The translations under genes were made by a program, and so were the position numbers. A DNA stretch of 64,000 nt from Telluribacter sp035998675 (GTDB lineage: Bacteria > Bacteroidota > Bacteroidia > Cytophagales > Spirosomataceae), in assembly GCF_035998675.1 (NCBI RefSeq), contig NZ_DASYHI010000018.1, forward strand, positions 186,001 through 250,000, given 5' to 3'. The notes under the pieces are model-generated. The model was given only the letters and a program-made list of their open reading frames with translations. It did not search any database and had not been told where the DNA came from. Shown piece after piece: positions 52,201-59,856 of this stretch. The stretch's first letter is position 1. Each line of letters starts with the position of its first letter.

Positions 52201-52451
52201 TGGGTAGTGTAGCCAATAAAGCTAAATACCAGTGTAGCGCCGGACGGCGCGTTGATCTCGTAAGTACCTTCTGAATTGGAAGTAGTACCCACGTTAGTTC
52301 CTTTGACCAGAATAGATACACCGGGTAAGGGCTGATTATCTTTTTCGTTCGTAACTTTTCCCGTTACGCGGGTTTGGGCCAACAGTACAGTCGAAAATAA
52401 TAGGACTGTAAGCATGGCAACTAAACTAATTCGTAAAGTTCCCTTTTTCAT
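49281..52451 (-). CDS. SusC/RagA-family TonB-linked outer-membrane protein
   Basis: 1056 residues. Signal peptide ending LLAQT, carboxypeptidase-regulatory domain (VTGKVTNEKDNQPLPGVSILVKG, NSEGTYEI), plug, and the SusC signature TVLKGATAAALYGSRAKDGVIMVTTK; barrel ending in NLSVKF. It imports an oligomer or sugar-acid substrate with the SusD partner. First gene of the SusCD unit, divergent from the exported RraA-fold gene across a 229-bp region. Confidence 0.93.
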   Translation of the reverse strand: MKKGTLRISLVAMLTVLLFSTVLLAQTRVTGKVTNEKDNQPLPGVSILVKGTNVGTTSNSEGTYEINAPSGATLVFSFIGYTTQEVAVNNRSTINLSLSESSTALNEVVVTALGIRKESKKLGYATSTVSSEQITVNRTPNFINTLQGKIAGVNITSLGTGPGGSSKIRIRGQSSFSGQNSPLIVVNGVPIDNTNFGTNPGNQASDGAIGVRGGGNTSDGGDGLSSINPDDIESMTVLKGATAAALYGSRAKDGVIMVTTKTRGDSRGIGVSYNTNFTVDTPLDFTDYQYEYGQGEGGVRPTTPNPTSGQWSFGEKFQPGMTQVLFDGVTVPYEPVYDRIRTFFRNGTNFTNTISLSSLSDKGGFNLSLANMDNKGIVPNNTFNRKTINLGFSYDLSKKISTTGNINYSNEYNKNPPVIAEQDNSIPTSIFNLANSLPLSLLEEKAFDANGNEFVYSRFRNRTNPYFTLARQFQNIRRDRIFGNVAIRYNVLPWLYVQGRIGQDYWSRDQDYNNYPTGHASRPPAPEGFVNGLYTQESRRFRETNTDILIGANRQFGDFGLDITAGGNQMYRRSDLNSVQATDFVVRDLYTVMNSRVKDPIYGLSERAVNSVYGAAELSFRDYLYLNVTARNDWFSTLAPANRSILYPSVSASYVFSQAFDNMPNWLSFGKLRAAYAEVGSDTDVSPYSNNMFYGINANLFPNPSGALQPVGFISGNTVPNANLKPMRTSEKEIGLELKLFENRVGVDFAVYEKLTSDQIVSAQISDASGFTNTLINSGRSRNRGVELLLNLVPVETSNFQWNLTLNGSYNQTKVLSLLTDTPGERITVGTHIFNGELRQVVGQPMAQLYGFGYRRDDQGRKIFGGNGIPLRTTDLISFGSAIPIWVGGITNSLNYRGINLSFLVDFKLGHNMMSGTNFNATRHGLHKMTLEGRENGIVGEGVNEKGEPNTVVAKVQPYWEVVRSLALVEPIVYNAGFWKLRQITAGYDFTRYLPTNSPVKNLRLSFVANNVFLLKKWVPNIDPESFGFGSDNIVGLEATGLPTTRSMGFNLSVKF

Positions 52452-52538
52452 GCAGTTATCTGTTTAAAGTGATTCATCCAATAAGGATGGTGACTTACTA
52501 ATCTAACCGGAAATTTGAAAAATTTTAAATTATTATTT

Positions 52539-52561
52539 GTAACTGAAAGTCAAACAGTTAC
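52539..52561. promoter_or_regulatory. inverted repeat in the SusC/RraA divergent region
   Basis: GTAACTG-N9-CAGTTAC, perfect 7-bp arms with 16-bp centre spacing, midway between the divergent genes. Candidate operator for a two-way regulator; no regulator gene is in the cluster. Confidence 0.45.
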
Positions 52562-52680
52562 GTCAGTAATTTTTAATAATATTTAATAATTGTACTTAGA
52601 AGGGTTAAAAAAATAATTTAAATAGTACCATGGAGTAGTATGGGCCCTTTTAGGCCTTATAAAAAAAAATAAAATACCCC

Positions 52681-53628
52681 ATGAAACGACTATTTTTACT
52701 TACGCTATGCCTGTATACGTTGCTCGTGGTGAATGCCGCCGGGCAGCAGATTTCCCGGGCCGACATGCTGTTTCTGACTCCCGAGTGGAAAGGGGAACGC
52801 TACCCGGACGGACGCCCCAAGGTACCCGACGAGCTGCTCAACCGCTTGCGGCTGGTGACCCACGAGGAAGCCTGGGCCGTTATGAAAGGACAGAACTACA
52901 AATACCAGTACGCCGAAGGCTGGCAGTGCATCAATCCTGACAGTGTACTAGTGGGCCGGGCCGTTACGGCCACCTTTATGCCCGGTCGGCCCGACATACA
53001 CAGGGTTATCGATAAAAGGGGCCACGAAAAAGACGGGCGGATCAAGTCCCAGAACTCCTGGCCGATTGACCTGCTCGTGAAGCGCGATGTGTACGTGGTG
53101 GATCAGTTTGGTATGCACGAAGACGGCCCCACCATTGGCGACAACCTGGGCAACTCTATTTTTGCCAAAACCGGCAATGGTATCGTGTACGACGGCGCGG
53201 TGCGGGACATAGCGGGTCTCAAGGAACTGGGCTCGTTCACCTCCTTTTATCGGACCTACCACCCGTCGCACCACCTCAACAATCCGGACGGTGCCCTTAA
53301 TACTACCCTCATAGGAATTAACCAGCCCACCCGTATTGGCAAGGTCACGGTGATGCCCGGCGATGCCGTACTGGGCCGCGACGGGGCCGTAACGTTCATT
53401 CCGCCCCACCTGCTGGAACAAGTCGTGACAACTTCGGAAATAGTACGGCTGCGGGATATGTTCGGGCACGAGCGGCTGCGGGAGCAAAAGTATACGGCCG
53501 GACAGATCGACAACCGTTGGTCCGACGATATTGAGAAGGACTTTTCCCTGTGGCTCAACGCCCACCTCAACGAGCTGCCGGTACCCAAAGAAGCCATCCA
53601 GAAGTACCTGAAAACAAGAACCTGGTAA
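52681..53628 (+). CDS. exported RraA-family protein, aldolase-like (copy A)
   Basis: 315 residues with a signal peptide (about 1-21). Body of the RraA/HMG aldolase fold: SWPIDLLVKRDVYVVDQFG, TIGDNLGNSIFAK and DGAVRD at 171-176, the latter carrying the Arg-Asp pair used for pyruvate/metal binding in family aldolases. Family members cleave 4-hydroxy-4-methyl-2-oxoglutarate and related 2-keto acids. Cytoplasmic RraA is about 160 residues; here the N- and C-terminal extensions double the length. Followed by an enolase-superfamily gene and paired with copy B (55164-56096). Confidence 0.87.
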   Translation: MKRLFLLTLCLYTLLVVNAAGQQISRADMLFLTPEWKGERYPDGRPKVPDELLNRLRLVTHEEAWAVMKGQNYKYQYAEGWQCINPDSVLVGRAVTATFMPGRPDIHRVIDKRGHEKDGRIKSQNSWPIDLLVKRDVYVVDQFGMHEDGPTIGDNLGNSIFAKTGNGIVYDGAVRDIAGLKELGSFTSFYRTYHPSHHLNNPDGALNTTLIGINQPTRIGKVTVMPGDAVLGRDGAVTFIPPHLLEQVVTTSEIVRLRDMFGHERLREQKYTAGQIDNRWSDDIEKDFSLWLNAHLNELPVPKEAIQKYLKTRTW

Positions 53629-53635
53629 TTATAGC

Positions 53636-53668
53636 GGTTAGCAATCAGCTTTTAGCCAATAGTTTTTT
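53636..53668. repeat. TAGC-type intergenic repeat
   Basis: Variants of TAGCAATCAGCTTTTAGCCAATAG follow the copy A gene, like those at 7950-8190 and 59055-59100. Confidence 0.4.
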
Positions 53669-53761
53669 TGAGGATTTCAATACATTTCTGTTTTCGAAAG
53701 TCAAACCAATTATAAATTAGGTACTTGTAGTCATTTCCCTTACCTCAACCTGCAATTATTT

Positions 53762-55045
53762 ATGAAATCAAATCTATCCCGCCGCTCTTTTTTTCATAAG
53801 GGGGCACTGGCGGCCGCTCTGAGTACTACCGCCCTCCATTCCTTTGGTAACGGACTAACCGAGGCCGTCGAGCGTACGCCCCAGTCTTCCAAACCATCCG
53901 ACTTGAAAATAACGGACATAAAGTGCGGGTACATCCGCAACGGGCACAGTCTGTTTGTGAAGGTACATACCAACCAGGACATTTGGGGCTGCGGCGAAGC
54001 CGTGGACGCCACGCCGGGTACCTACCACCTGGCGAAGATGATGGGCCAGCGCATTAAGGGCAAAAGCCCGCTCAATGTACACCGGCTATTCGAGGATATA
54101 CGCCGGAGCGGGTTTTTTGAAGGAGCGCAGTCGGGCATGTACATCGCCGTACTGACAGCCATCGAAACCGCTCTCTGGGACCTGACCGGTAAAGCGTACG
54201 GAATGCCGGTGTACCAGTTGCTGGGGGGCAAGTTCCGGGATAAAATAAGGGTGTACTGCGATACCGCCGCCTACCGCACCGAGGGCCCCAAACCCGAAGA
54301 CTTCGCCAAAGCAGCGAAAGATGCCATCAAGGCGGGCTATACCGCCGTGAAGTTTGACATTGATGAACGAACTGATCCAGCCAAGTACGACGCCTACAAC
54401 TGGACGGCCAGCCCCGGTGAAATGGAGCGCATGTACAACCAGGTAGCGGCCGTACGTAAAGCCGTGGGACCAAAAATTGATATTTGTATCGACATGCACG
54501 GGCGCTACGACCTCACCACCGGCAAGCGGGTAGCCAAGCTGATGGAGCCGCTGAACCTGATGTTTCTGGAAGAGCCCATTCCGGCCGAAAACGCCGAAGC
54601 GTACAAAATAATATCGGAGTCGACGAGTACACCCATCTGTGCCGGCGAGAACCACTACCTGGCGCACGGCTTCCGGCGTCTGTTTGAATTGGGGGCCGTG
54701 GATATTGTCATGCCTGACCTGCAGAAGGCCGGCGGGCTGGGCGAGGGGCAGCGGATTGCCAACCTGGCCAACCTGTATTATGTACCCTTCGCCCCGCACA
54801 TGGTAGCTTCTTACCTGGGGGCCATGGCCTCTAGTCACGTGTGTGCCTCAGTACCTAATTTTTTAATTCTGGAATGGCAGGTTTATTTTGACGAAGACCC
54901 TATGTTTAAAGAAATTGTGAGCTTTGAGGGGCCCATGATTCAAAATGGGCATATACCGCTTTCCGAAAAACCGGGGATTGGCGTGGAGATCAATGAGGAG
55001 GGAATGCGCAAATATGCCACGCCCGGAATGCCTTTTTTCGAGTAA
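53762..55045 (+). CDS. Tat-exported mandelate racemase/enolase-superfamily protein (copy A)
   Basis: 427 residues. Tat signal LSRRSFFHKGALAAAL. Enolase-superfamily fold: TAIETALWDLTGKAYGMPVYQLLGGK, then KFDID (the KxD/KxK position), metal ligands D in CIDMHGRYD, E in FLEEPIP and E in CAGEN, and the catalytic His in APHMVASYLG. The subgroup resembles sugar-acid dehydratases such as galactonate dehydratase. The Tat signal puts it outside the cytoplasm. 133 bp after the RraA copy A, same strand. Confidence 0.87.
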   Translation: MKSNLSRRSFFHKGALAAALSTTALHSFGNGLTEAVERTPQSSKPSDLKITDIKCGYIRNGHSLFVKVHTNQDIWGCGEAVDATPGTYHLAKMMGQRIKGKSPLNVHRLFEDIRRSGFFEGAQSGMYIAVLTAIETALWDLTGKAYGMPVYQLLGGKFRDKIRVYCDTAAYRTEGPKPEDFAKAAKDAIKAGYTAVKFDIDERTDPAKYDAYNWTASPGEMERMYNQVAAVRKAVGPKIDICIDMHGRYDLTTGKRVAKLMEPLNLMFLEEPIPAENAEAYKIISESTSTPICAGENHYLAHGFRRLFELGAVDIVMPDLQKAGGLGEGQRIANLANLYYVPFAPHMVASYLGAMASSHVCASVPNFLILEWQVYFDEDPMFKEIVSFEGPMIQNGHIPLSEKPGIGVEINEEGMRKYATPGMPFFE

Positions 55046-55072
55046 AATGTTGATTTTTCACCCTATATAAAC

Positions 55073-55102
55073 AAAAATGCCGACCAAGCGGTCGGCATTT
55101 TT
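55073..55102. terminator. bidirectional terminator between convergent genes
   Basis: Perfect arms AAAAATGCCGACC / GGTCGGCATTTTT around AAGC. Confidence 0.92.
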
Positions 55103-55163
55103 GCCATCTATTAGCCATGAAAAATTTATTTTCTTTTGCAAGTATACAAATGATTTTTCAAAA

Positions 55164-56096
55164 TTACCAGGTTCTGTTTTTTAAGAATCCATCTAATTGT
55201 TGTTTTGTCATCGGCACTTTATCCGGATTATCACTAACCCATTTCAGGAAATCGGCCTTTATTGTTTCATTCCAGGCCTGATCAATTTCGCCCGGTGTAT
55301 ACTTGTTTTCGCGTAACCGCTGATGACCAAACGTATCCTTAAGGGCAATAAATTCCGAATTCACAATAACTTTTTCAGCCAGGTGAGCCGGGATAAAAAT
55401 AATTCCTTCTTTTTTGGCCAGGACCAGGTCGCCGGGTAGTACCGTAGCGTTGCCAATGCGGGTAGGGCAGTTGATACAGGAGACCATCATGTTCTGGATA
55501 TAGGAAGGGTCAAAGCCCCGGACCCAGCCATTGAAGCCTTCAATTTTTGAAAGCCCTTCCAGGTCACGCACGCTACCTTCAAAAATAACCCCGTTCTTAG
55601 ACTTGGAATATATAGAGTTGCCCAGGTTGTCGCCAATAAGCGTACCCCAGGCAATTTTGCCAAACCCGTCGGCTACGTACACATCGCCTTCGGTTAACAT
55701 ATCAATCGGCCAGGAATTGCTACTACCCTTTCGTCCTTCTTTTTTACCCTGCTCCTTAATGGGGCCTTCCATATCCGGGCGCGATGGCATGTATACCACC
55801 GGCAGTACCCGCCCCGCCATGGGCTTGTCCGGATGGATAATCTGCCAGTTGCCTTCAAACTGCGTATGATAACCCTCGCTACGCAGTACGCCCCAGGCTT
55901 CTTCGAGTGAAATGTTTTTCAAACGTTTTACCAGGTCGTCTGACACCCGCGGACGGCCGTCGGCAGAGCGCTCGCCTTTCCAGCTACCGGTGTAAGCCAT
56001 AATCTGCTCTTTGGTAGCCTGCACAGACTGAGCACATAAGGTGGTGGAAGCAGCATAAAAACTGCCAAGTGTTACGAGTAGGAATAGTCGTTTCAT
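55164..56096 (-). CDS. exported RraA-family protein, aldolase-like (copy B)
   Basis: 310 residues, paralogue of the protein at 52681 with the same layout: signal peptide, SWPIDMLTEGDVYVADGFG, IGDNLGNSIYSK, EGSVRD, and an identical NRTW-type C-terminus (KNRTW vs KTRTW). The first residue of the DGAVRD motif is Glu here, Arg and Asp are kept. Reverse strand, between the two enolase-superfamily genes; probably has a different but related substrate. Confidence 0.87.
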   Translation of the reverse strand: MKRLFLLVTLGSFYAASTTLCAQSVQATKEQIMAYTGSWKGERSADGRPRVSDDLVKRLKNISLEEAWGVLRSEGYHTQFEGNWQIIHPDKPMAGRVLPVVYMPSRPDMEGPIKEQGKKEGRKGSSNSWPIDMLTEGDVYVADGFGKIAWGTLIGDNLGNSIYSKSKNGVIFEGSVRDLEGLSKIEGFNGWVRGFDPSYIQNMMVSCINCPTRIGNATVLPGDLVLAKKEGIIFIPAHLAEKVIVNSEFIALKDTFGHQRLRENKYTPGEIDQAWNETIKADFLKWVSDNPDKVPMTKQQLDGFLKNRTW

Positions 56097-56230
56097 GAAC
56101 TTTAAGGGTTTATATAGTCCAATTATAGCTTTTTATTTTTCTATATAAAGCAAGGCTATTCTTTTTATACCCATTCGTCCCATTTCTTTTTATTCCTGGC
56201 AATTTTTTATTCTAAAACCTGCTGACAAGT

Positions 56231-57697
56231 ATGAAAAAACGACTGCAAGAACTAATTCAAAAAATGCCCCCTTCTGCGAAAACCCCAGCCACCCAGGTAC
56301 CTGATTCAACTACGGATACCCGTCGTGACTTTTTTAAGAAGGCTACTTTGGGTGGATTGTCACTGGGAATGATGCTGGACGGCAAACCCGACGCCGAAAT
56401 GGAGTTTCTTACGCAGCGGGTAAAGCGGGATTCGAAACCGGCCGACCTGAAAATAACGGATCTGCGTGTAGCGACCATCGTGGGCGCACCCATGACCTGT
56501 CCCATTCTGCGAATCGACACCAATCAGGGCCTGGTGGGCTGGGGCGAAATACGCGATGGGGCCAGCCCTAATTACGCGCTCATGCTCAAGAGCCGCCTGC
56601 TGGGCGAGAACCCCTGCAACGTAGAGCGGTTGTTCAAGAAAATCAAGCAGTTTGGTACTGCGAGCCGCGGAGCGGGGGGCGTATGTGGGGTGGAAATGGC
56701 GCTGTGGGACCTGGCCGGTAAGGCTTATAATGTACCTGCCTACCAGCTGCTGGGCGGTAAGTACCGCGACGAAGTCCGGATCTATGCGGATACCCCTGAA
56801 GTAAATACCCCGGCTGAATTTGCTAAAAAAATGAAGGAAGAGCGCCTTGATAAAGGATTTACTTTCCTAAAGATGGACTTCGGTATTCAACAGGTGGCCG
56901 ATATTCCCGGTGCCCTCATTGGAGCCAAAGGCTGGGACGTGAAGAGACAGTGGAGTACTAACGCGACCAAGCTGGGTAGCTACGGCCAAACCCGCCACCC
57001 CTTTACCGGTATACAGATTACGGACAAAGGACTGGAGGCGCTGGCCGAGTACGCCCATCAGGTGCGGGAGGCTATTGGCTACGAAGTACCCCTGGCCGCC
57101 GACCACTTCGGACATTTTGATGTGAATGCTGCCATACGCTTCGGCAACGCCATCGAGAAGTACCAGCTGGCTTTCATGGAAGACCTCATACCTTGGTTCT
57201 ATACCGACAAATGGAGGCAGATCACGGACGCTATCAATACACCGACCCTAACCGGGGAAGATATTTACCTCAAAGAGGATTTCATAAAGCTGATTGATGC
57301 GCATGCAGTAGACATGATCCACCCGGATCTGGCTTCGTCGGGCGGACTGCTGGAAACCAAAAAAATCGGTGACTACGCCGAGGAACGCGGCATACCTATG
57401 GCCATGCACTTTGCCGGGACGCCCATTGCCTACCTGGCGAGTGTACACTGCGCCGCAGCCACCGAAAACTTCATTGCCCTGGAACACCACTCGGTAGATG
57501 TGCCCTGGTGGGAAAGTCTGGCAAAAACCTCCAAACCGTTGGTGGTAAATGGTTTCGCGCCCGTACCCGACGCGCCGGGCCTCGGCCTTGAAATGGTGGA
57601 AGAGGTTATAAAGGCCCACCTGAAGCCGGGTACCAAGCTATTTGCTCCCACCCCCGAGTGGAATACCAAGGATTCCGCCGATCGCGAATGGAGCTAG
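56231..57697 (+). CDS. Tat-exported mandelate racemase/enolase-superfamily protein (copy B)
   Basis: 488 residues. A hydrophilic 33-residue leader precedes the Tat signal TRRDFFKKATLGGLSLGMML. Fold marks are VEMALWDLAGKAYNVPAYQLLGGKY, KMDF (KxD), LAADHFGHFD, FMEDLIPW, TGEDIYL and HFAGTP with a catalytic His. More like glycerate/galactarate-type dehydratases than copy A; the two are only distantly related. Divergent from RraA copy B across 134 bp. Confidence 0.87.
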   Translation: MKKRLQELIQKMPPSAKTPATQVPDSTTDTRRDFFKKATLGGLSLGMMLDGKPDAEMEFLTQRVKRDSKPADLKITDLRVATIVGAPMTCPILRIDTNQGLVGWGEIRDGASPNYALMLKSRLLGENPCNVERLFKKIKQFGTASRGAGGVCGVEMALWDLAGKAYNVPAYQLLGGKYRDEVRIYADTPEVNTPAEFAKKMKEERLDKGFTFLKMDFGIQQVADIPGALIGAKGWDVKRQWSTNATKLGSYGQTRHPFTGIQITDKGLEALAEYAHQVREAIGYEVPLAADHFGHFDVNAAIRFGNAIEKYQLAFMEDLIPWFYTDKWRQITDAINTPTLTGEDIYLKEDFIKLIDAHAVDMIHPDLASSGGLLETKKIGDYAEERGIPMAMHFAGTPIAYLASVHCAAATENFIALEHHSVDVPWWESLAKTSKPLVVNGFAPVPDAPGLGLEMVEEVIKAHLKPGTKLFAPTPEWNTKDSADREWS

Positions 57698-57727
57698 GTA
57701 CCTCACCGCGCGGCGGCCGCCCCTAGC

Positions 57728-57782
57728 CTCTCTCCTGCCAGGAGAGGGGAACTTACACCCCTTCTCCTATCAGGAGAAGGGG
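57728..57782. repeat. two GC-rich hairpins of the CCCCTTCTCCT type
   Basis: CTCTCCTG-C-CAGGAGAG (57730-57746) and CCCCTTCTCCT-ATC-AGGAGAAGGGG (57758-57782), followed by CCGGGGG. This motif is a recurring intergenic repeat in Bacteroidota and lies between two convergent genes; it may end transcripts. Confidence 0.7.
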
Positions 57783-57796
57783 CCGGGGGAAGAGGT

Positions 57797-58987
57797 CTAC
57801 ACATCCCGCTCGCTGATTTTACCGGTAGCCTTATTCTTCAGGATCAATTTGTTGCGGCCGTCGTGCGTCATTTCCTGTTTGATAAGATAGTGCTCCTCGT
57901 CGTACTCAACCAGGGTAGAAGGCTTGGTAAGGCCTTCCTGTCCGCGCCAGACGGGTAGCTGCACCGGCTCCCACTGCTTGGTTTTGGCTGAACGGTAGGC
58001 GGCATCAATCACGGCGTTGACTATATAACCGTCATAAAAGGTTTCGGCGGGTTCCCGTCCTTCTTCCGCGGCCTTGAACATGTCCGTAAACATGTGGTTG
58101 TAGCCCAGGTCATTGATTTCATCCCCCACCGGAAACAACCAGCCGGTGTTGCTTTCGGCTTTTTCGGCCACGTAGTCGGCTCCTTTGCCGGAGGTGTACA
58201 TCTCAAAGCCCGTCCGGAGGAAGTTGTTGATCCAGATGGTACCCTCGGTACCCATTACCTCGTCGCGCAGGTCCATGCCACCCCGGAACGTCCAGCTTAC
58301 TTCCAACTGCCCGATGGAGCCGTTTTCGTACTTAACCAGCGCTATGGCGTGATCTTCGGCTTCAATGGGTTTAACCTGGGTGTCGGCCCAGCACATAACT
58401 TCAATGGGTTTTACGTCTTTTCCGATGAAGTTGCGGGAAATCTCAATGCAGTGGCAGCCCAGATCCAGAATACAACCACCGCCGGCCTGCTCAATATCCC
58501 AGAACCAGTCACTGTGCGGACCGGGGTGCGCTTCGCGCGACTTGGCCCACAGAATACGGCCCAGAGCCCCATTTTTTACGCTCTCCATCGCTTTCAGGAA
58601 CTTGGGAGTATAGCAGAGGTCTTCCAGGTACCCGGCAAAAATACCCGCCTCCTCCACGGCCTGCATCATCCGTAGTGCTTCGTCGGCGTTGCGCCCCAGG
58701 GGCTTGGTACATACCACCGCTTTTTTGTGTTTAGCGCACAGCAAGACAGCTTCCTCGTGAACATTGTTCGGTAGGGCTATACACACCATTGTTACGTCCG
58801 GATGCGCGATAACCTCCTCCATTTGGGTCGACCAGAAGTCACAGCCGTAGTCGGTCGCAAATTTTTTGGCGCTTTCTTCGCGACGGGCGTAGATGGCCGT
58901 AACGCGGTCACGGCTGCGCTGGCCGTGTAGTGAATCAGCGTAAAATCGTCCGATGAAGCCGGACCCAAGCATGGCAATTTTTTGCAT
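57797..58987 (-). CDS. cytoplasmic Gfo/Idh/MocA oxidoreductase
   Basis: 396 residues without a signal peptide. N-terminal Rossmann motif IAMLGSGFIG, then CIALPNNVHEEAVLLCAKHKKAVVCTKPLGR (CTKP in place of EKP) and GGCILDLGCHCIEISR in the C-terminal domain. It oxidises or epimerises a sugar derivative with NAD(P). Substrate unknown; could handle the product of the neighbouring exported enzymes. Confidence 0.9.
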   Translation of the reverse strand: MQKIAMLGSGFIGRFYADSLHGQRSRDRVTAIYARREESAKKFATDYGCDFWSTQMEEVIAHPDVTMVCIALPNNVHEEAVLLCAKHKKAVVCTKPLGRNADEALRMMQAVEEAGIFAGYLEDLCYTPKFLKAMESVKNGALGRILWAKSREAHPGPHSDWFWDIEQAGGGCILDLGCHCIEISRNFIGKDVKPIEVMCWADTQVKPIEAEDHAIALVKYENGSIGQLEVSWTFRGGMDLRDEVMGTEGTIWINNFLRTGFEMYTSGKGADYVAEKAESNTGWLFPVGDEINDLGYNHMFTDMFKAAEEGREPAETFYDGYIVNAVIDAAYRSAKTKQWEPVQLPVWRGQEGLTKPSTLVEYDEEHYLIKQEMTHDGRNKLILKNKATGKISERDV

Positions 58988-59294
58988 AGTACGGGCAGTT
59001 TTTGTAAACGGGGTTTAGTTGATGACTGGAATAAATGAAAGCTCTGACTGTAATAAGTAGCTATCAGAAATTAGCTATTAGTGGTTAGTTCTCTAAGTTG
59101 CTGTATAAGACCGGATTGTAAATAATTCTAATGCAAAGTAATTTTGGTTAAGTACTTATTAGGATGAAATGCTATTTAACTTCTTCATTTTAAGCCGATA
59201 AAGACGGCTGTTCCACCGTTGGCCGGAATTTTTATGATAAAAGGGCCCTGAGGATTTTATCTAACAGGCCCTAATCCCGGATAATGGAAAATAA
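58988..59294. other. 307-bp intergenic region
   Basis: No gene is seen. TAGCTATCAG / TAGCTATTAG repeat words lie at about 59057-59090. A palindromic stretch GGGCCCTGAGG / CAGGCCC near 59243-59270 lies just downstream of the DoxX stop and may end its transcript. Confidence 0.4.
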
Positions 59295-59711
59295 CTACCG
59301 TCCGAATAGTACTTTATCCAACGAAAAACGTCCCGGCCCGGTCAGAAACAGGGTTAGGTAGGGAATGAGAAATACAATGGGATGCTCCTGTTTGTCCCAG
59401 GGGTCGTTAGCATGAATAATGAGTGCCGCTACCAGCATGGTACCGATCAGCGGTAAAAGAGCTAAACGGGTAGTGAGCCCCAGAATAAGCAGGACAGAAC
59501 AAACGAATTCAGCAAAAATAGCCAGCAGGAACGTGGCTTCCTCCCCAATTCCAATGGGATCAGCAAAGCCCCGATCGCCGCTCAGGTACCTACCCAGTTT
59601 GGCATAGCCGTAGTGCAGCATCAGCAAAGACATCCCCACCCGAAGGATAAGTACGCCCCAGTTGGCCGGAGAGGGCAGGGGCAGAGGATTGAATATTTTT
59701 TTGAACATCAT
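59295..59711 (-). CDS. DoxX-family membrane protein
   Basis: 138 residues, four membrane segments. DoxX marks are LRVGMSLLMLHYGYAKL and FAEFVCSVLLILGLTTRLALLPLIGTM. Relatives act in quinol oxidation or redox balance; function here is unknown. Stands alone between the oxidoreductase and the TonB receptor. Confidence 0.85.
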   Translation of the reverse strand: MMFKKIFNPLPLPSPANWGVLILRVGMSLLMLHYGYAKLGRYLSGDRGFADPIGIGEEATFLLAIFAEFVCSVLLILGLTTRLALLPLIGTMLVAALIIHANDPWDKQEHPIVFLIPYLTLFLTGPGRFSLDKVLFGR

Positions 59712-59786
59712 TTGATTTTATAAAAAAGAGTGGGTTCATGAAATTGGTACTTTCAAAGGTACATACCAATTACTTTCCTCAATAAT

Positions 59787-59816
59787 TTGGATTAGTAAAA
59801 TAAATATTTAGATTTG
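59787..59816 (+). promoter_or_regulatory. promoter of the second TonB receptor gene
   Basis: TTG (59787-59789), 19-bp spacer, TAGATTTG (59809-59816), 40 bp before the ATG. No Zur box is visible. Confidence 0.6.
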
Positions 59817-59856
59817 TCTAAAAATATATTTAAACCATTTATCAAATCTGCATCAA

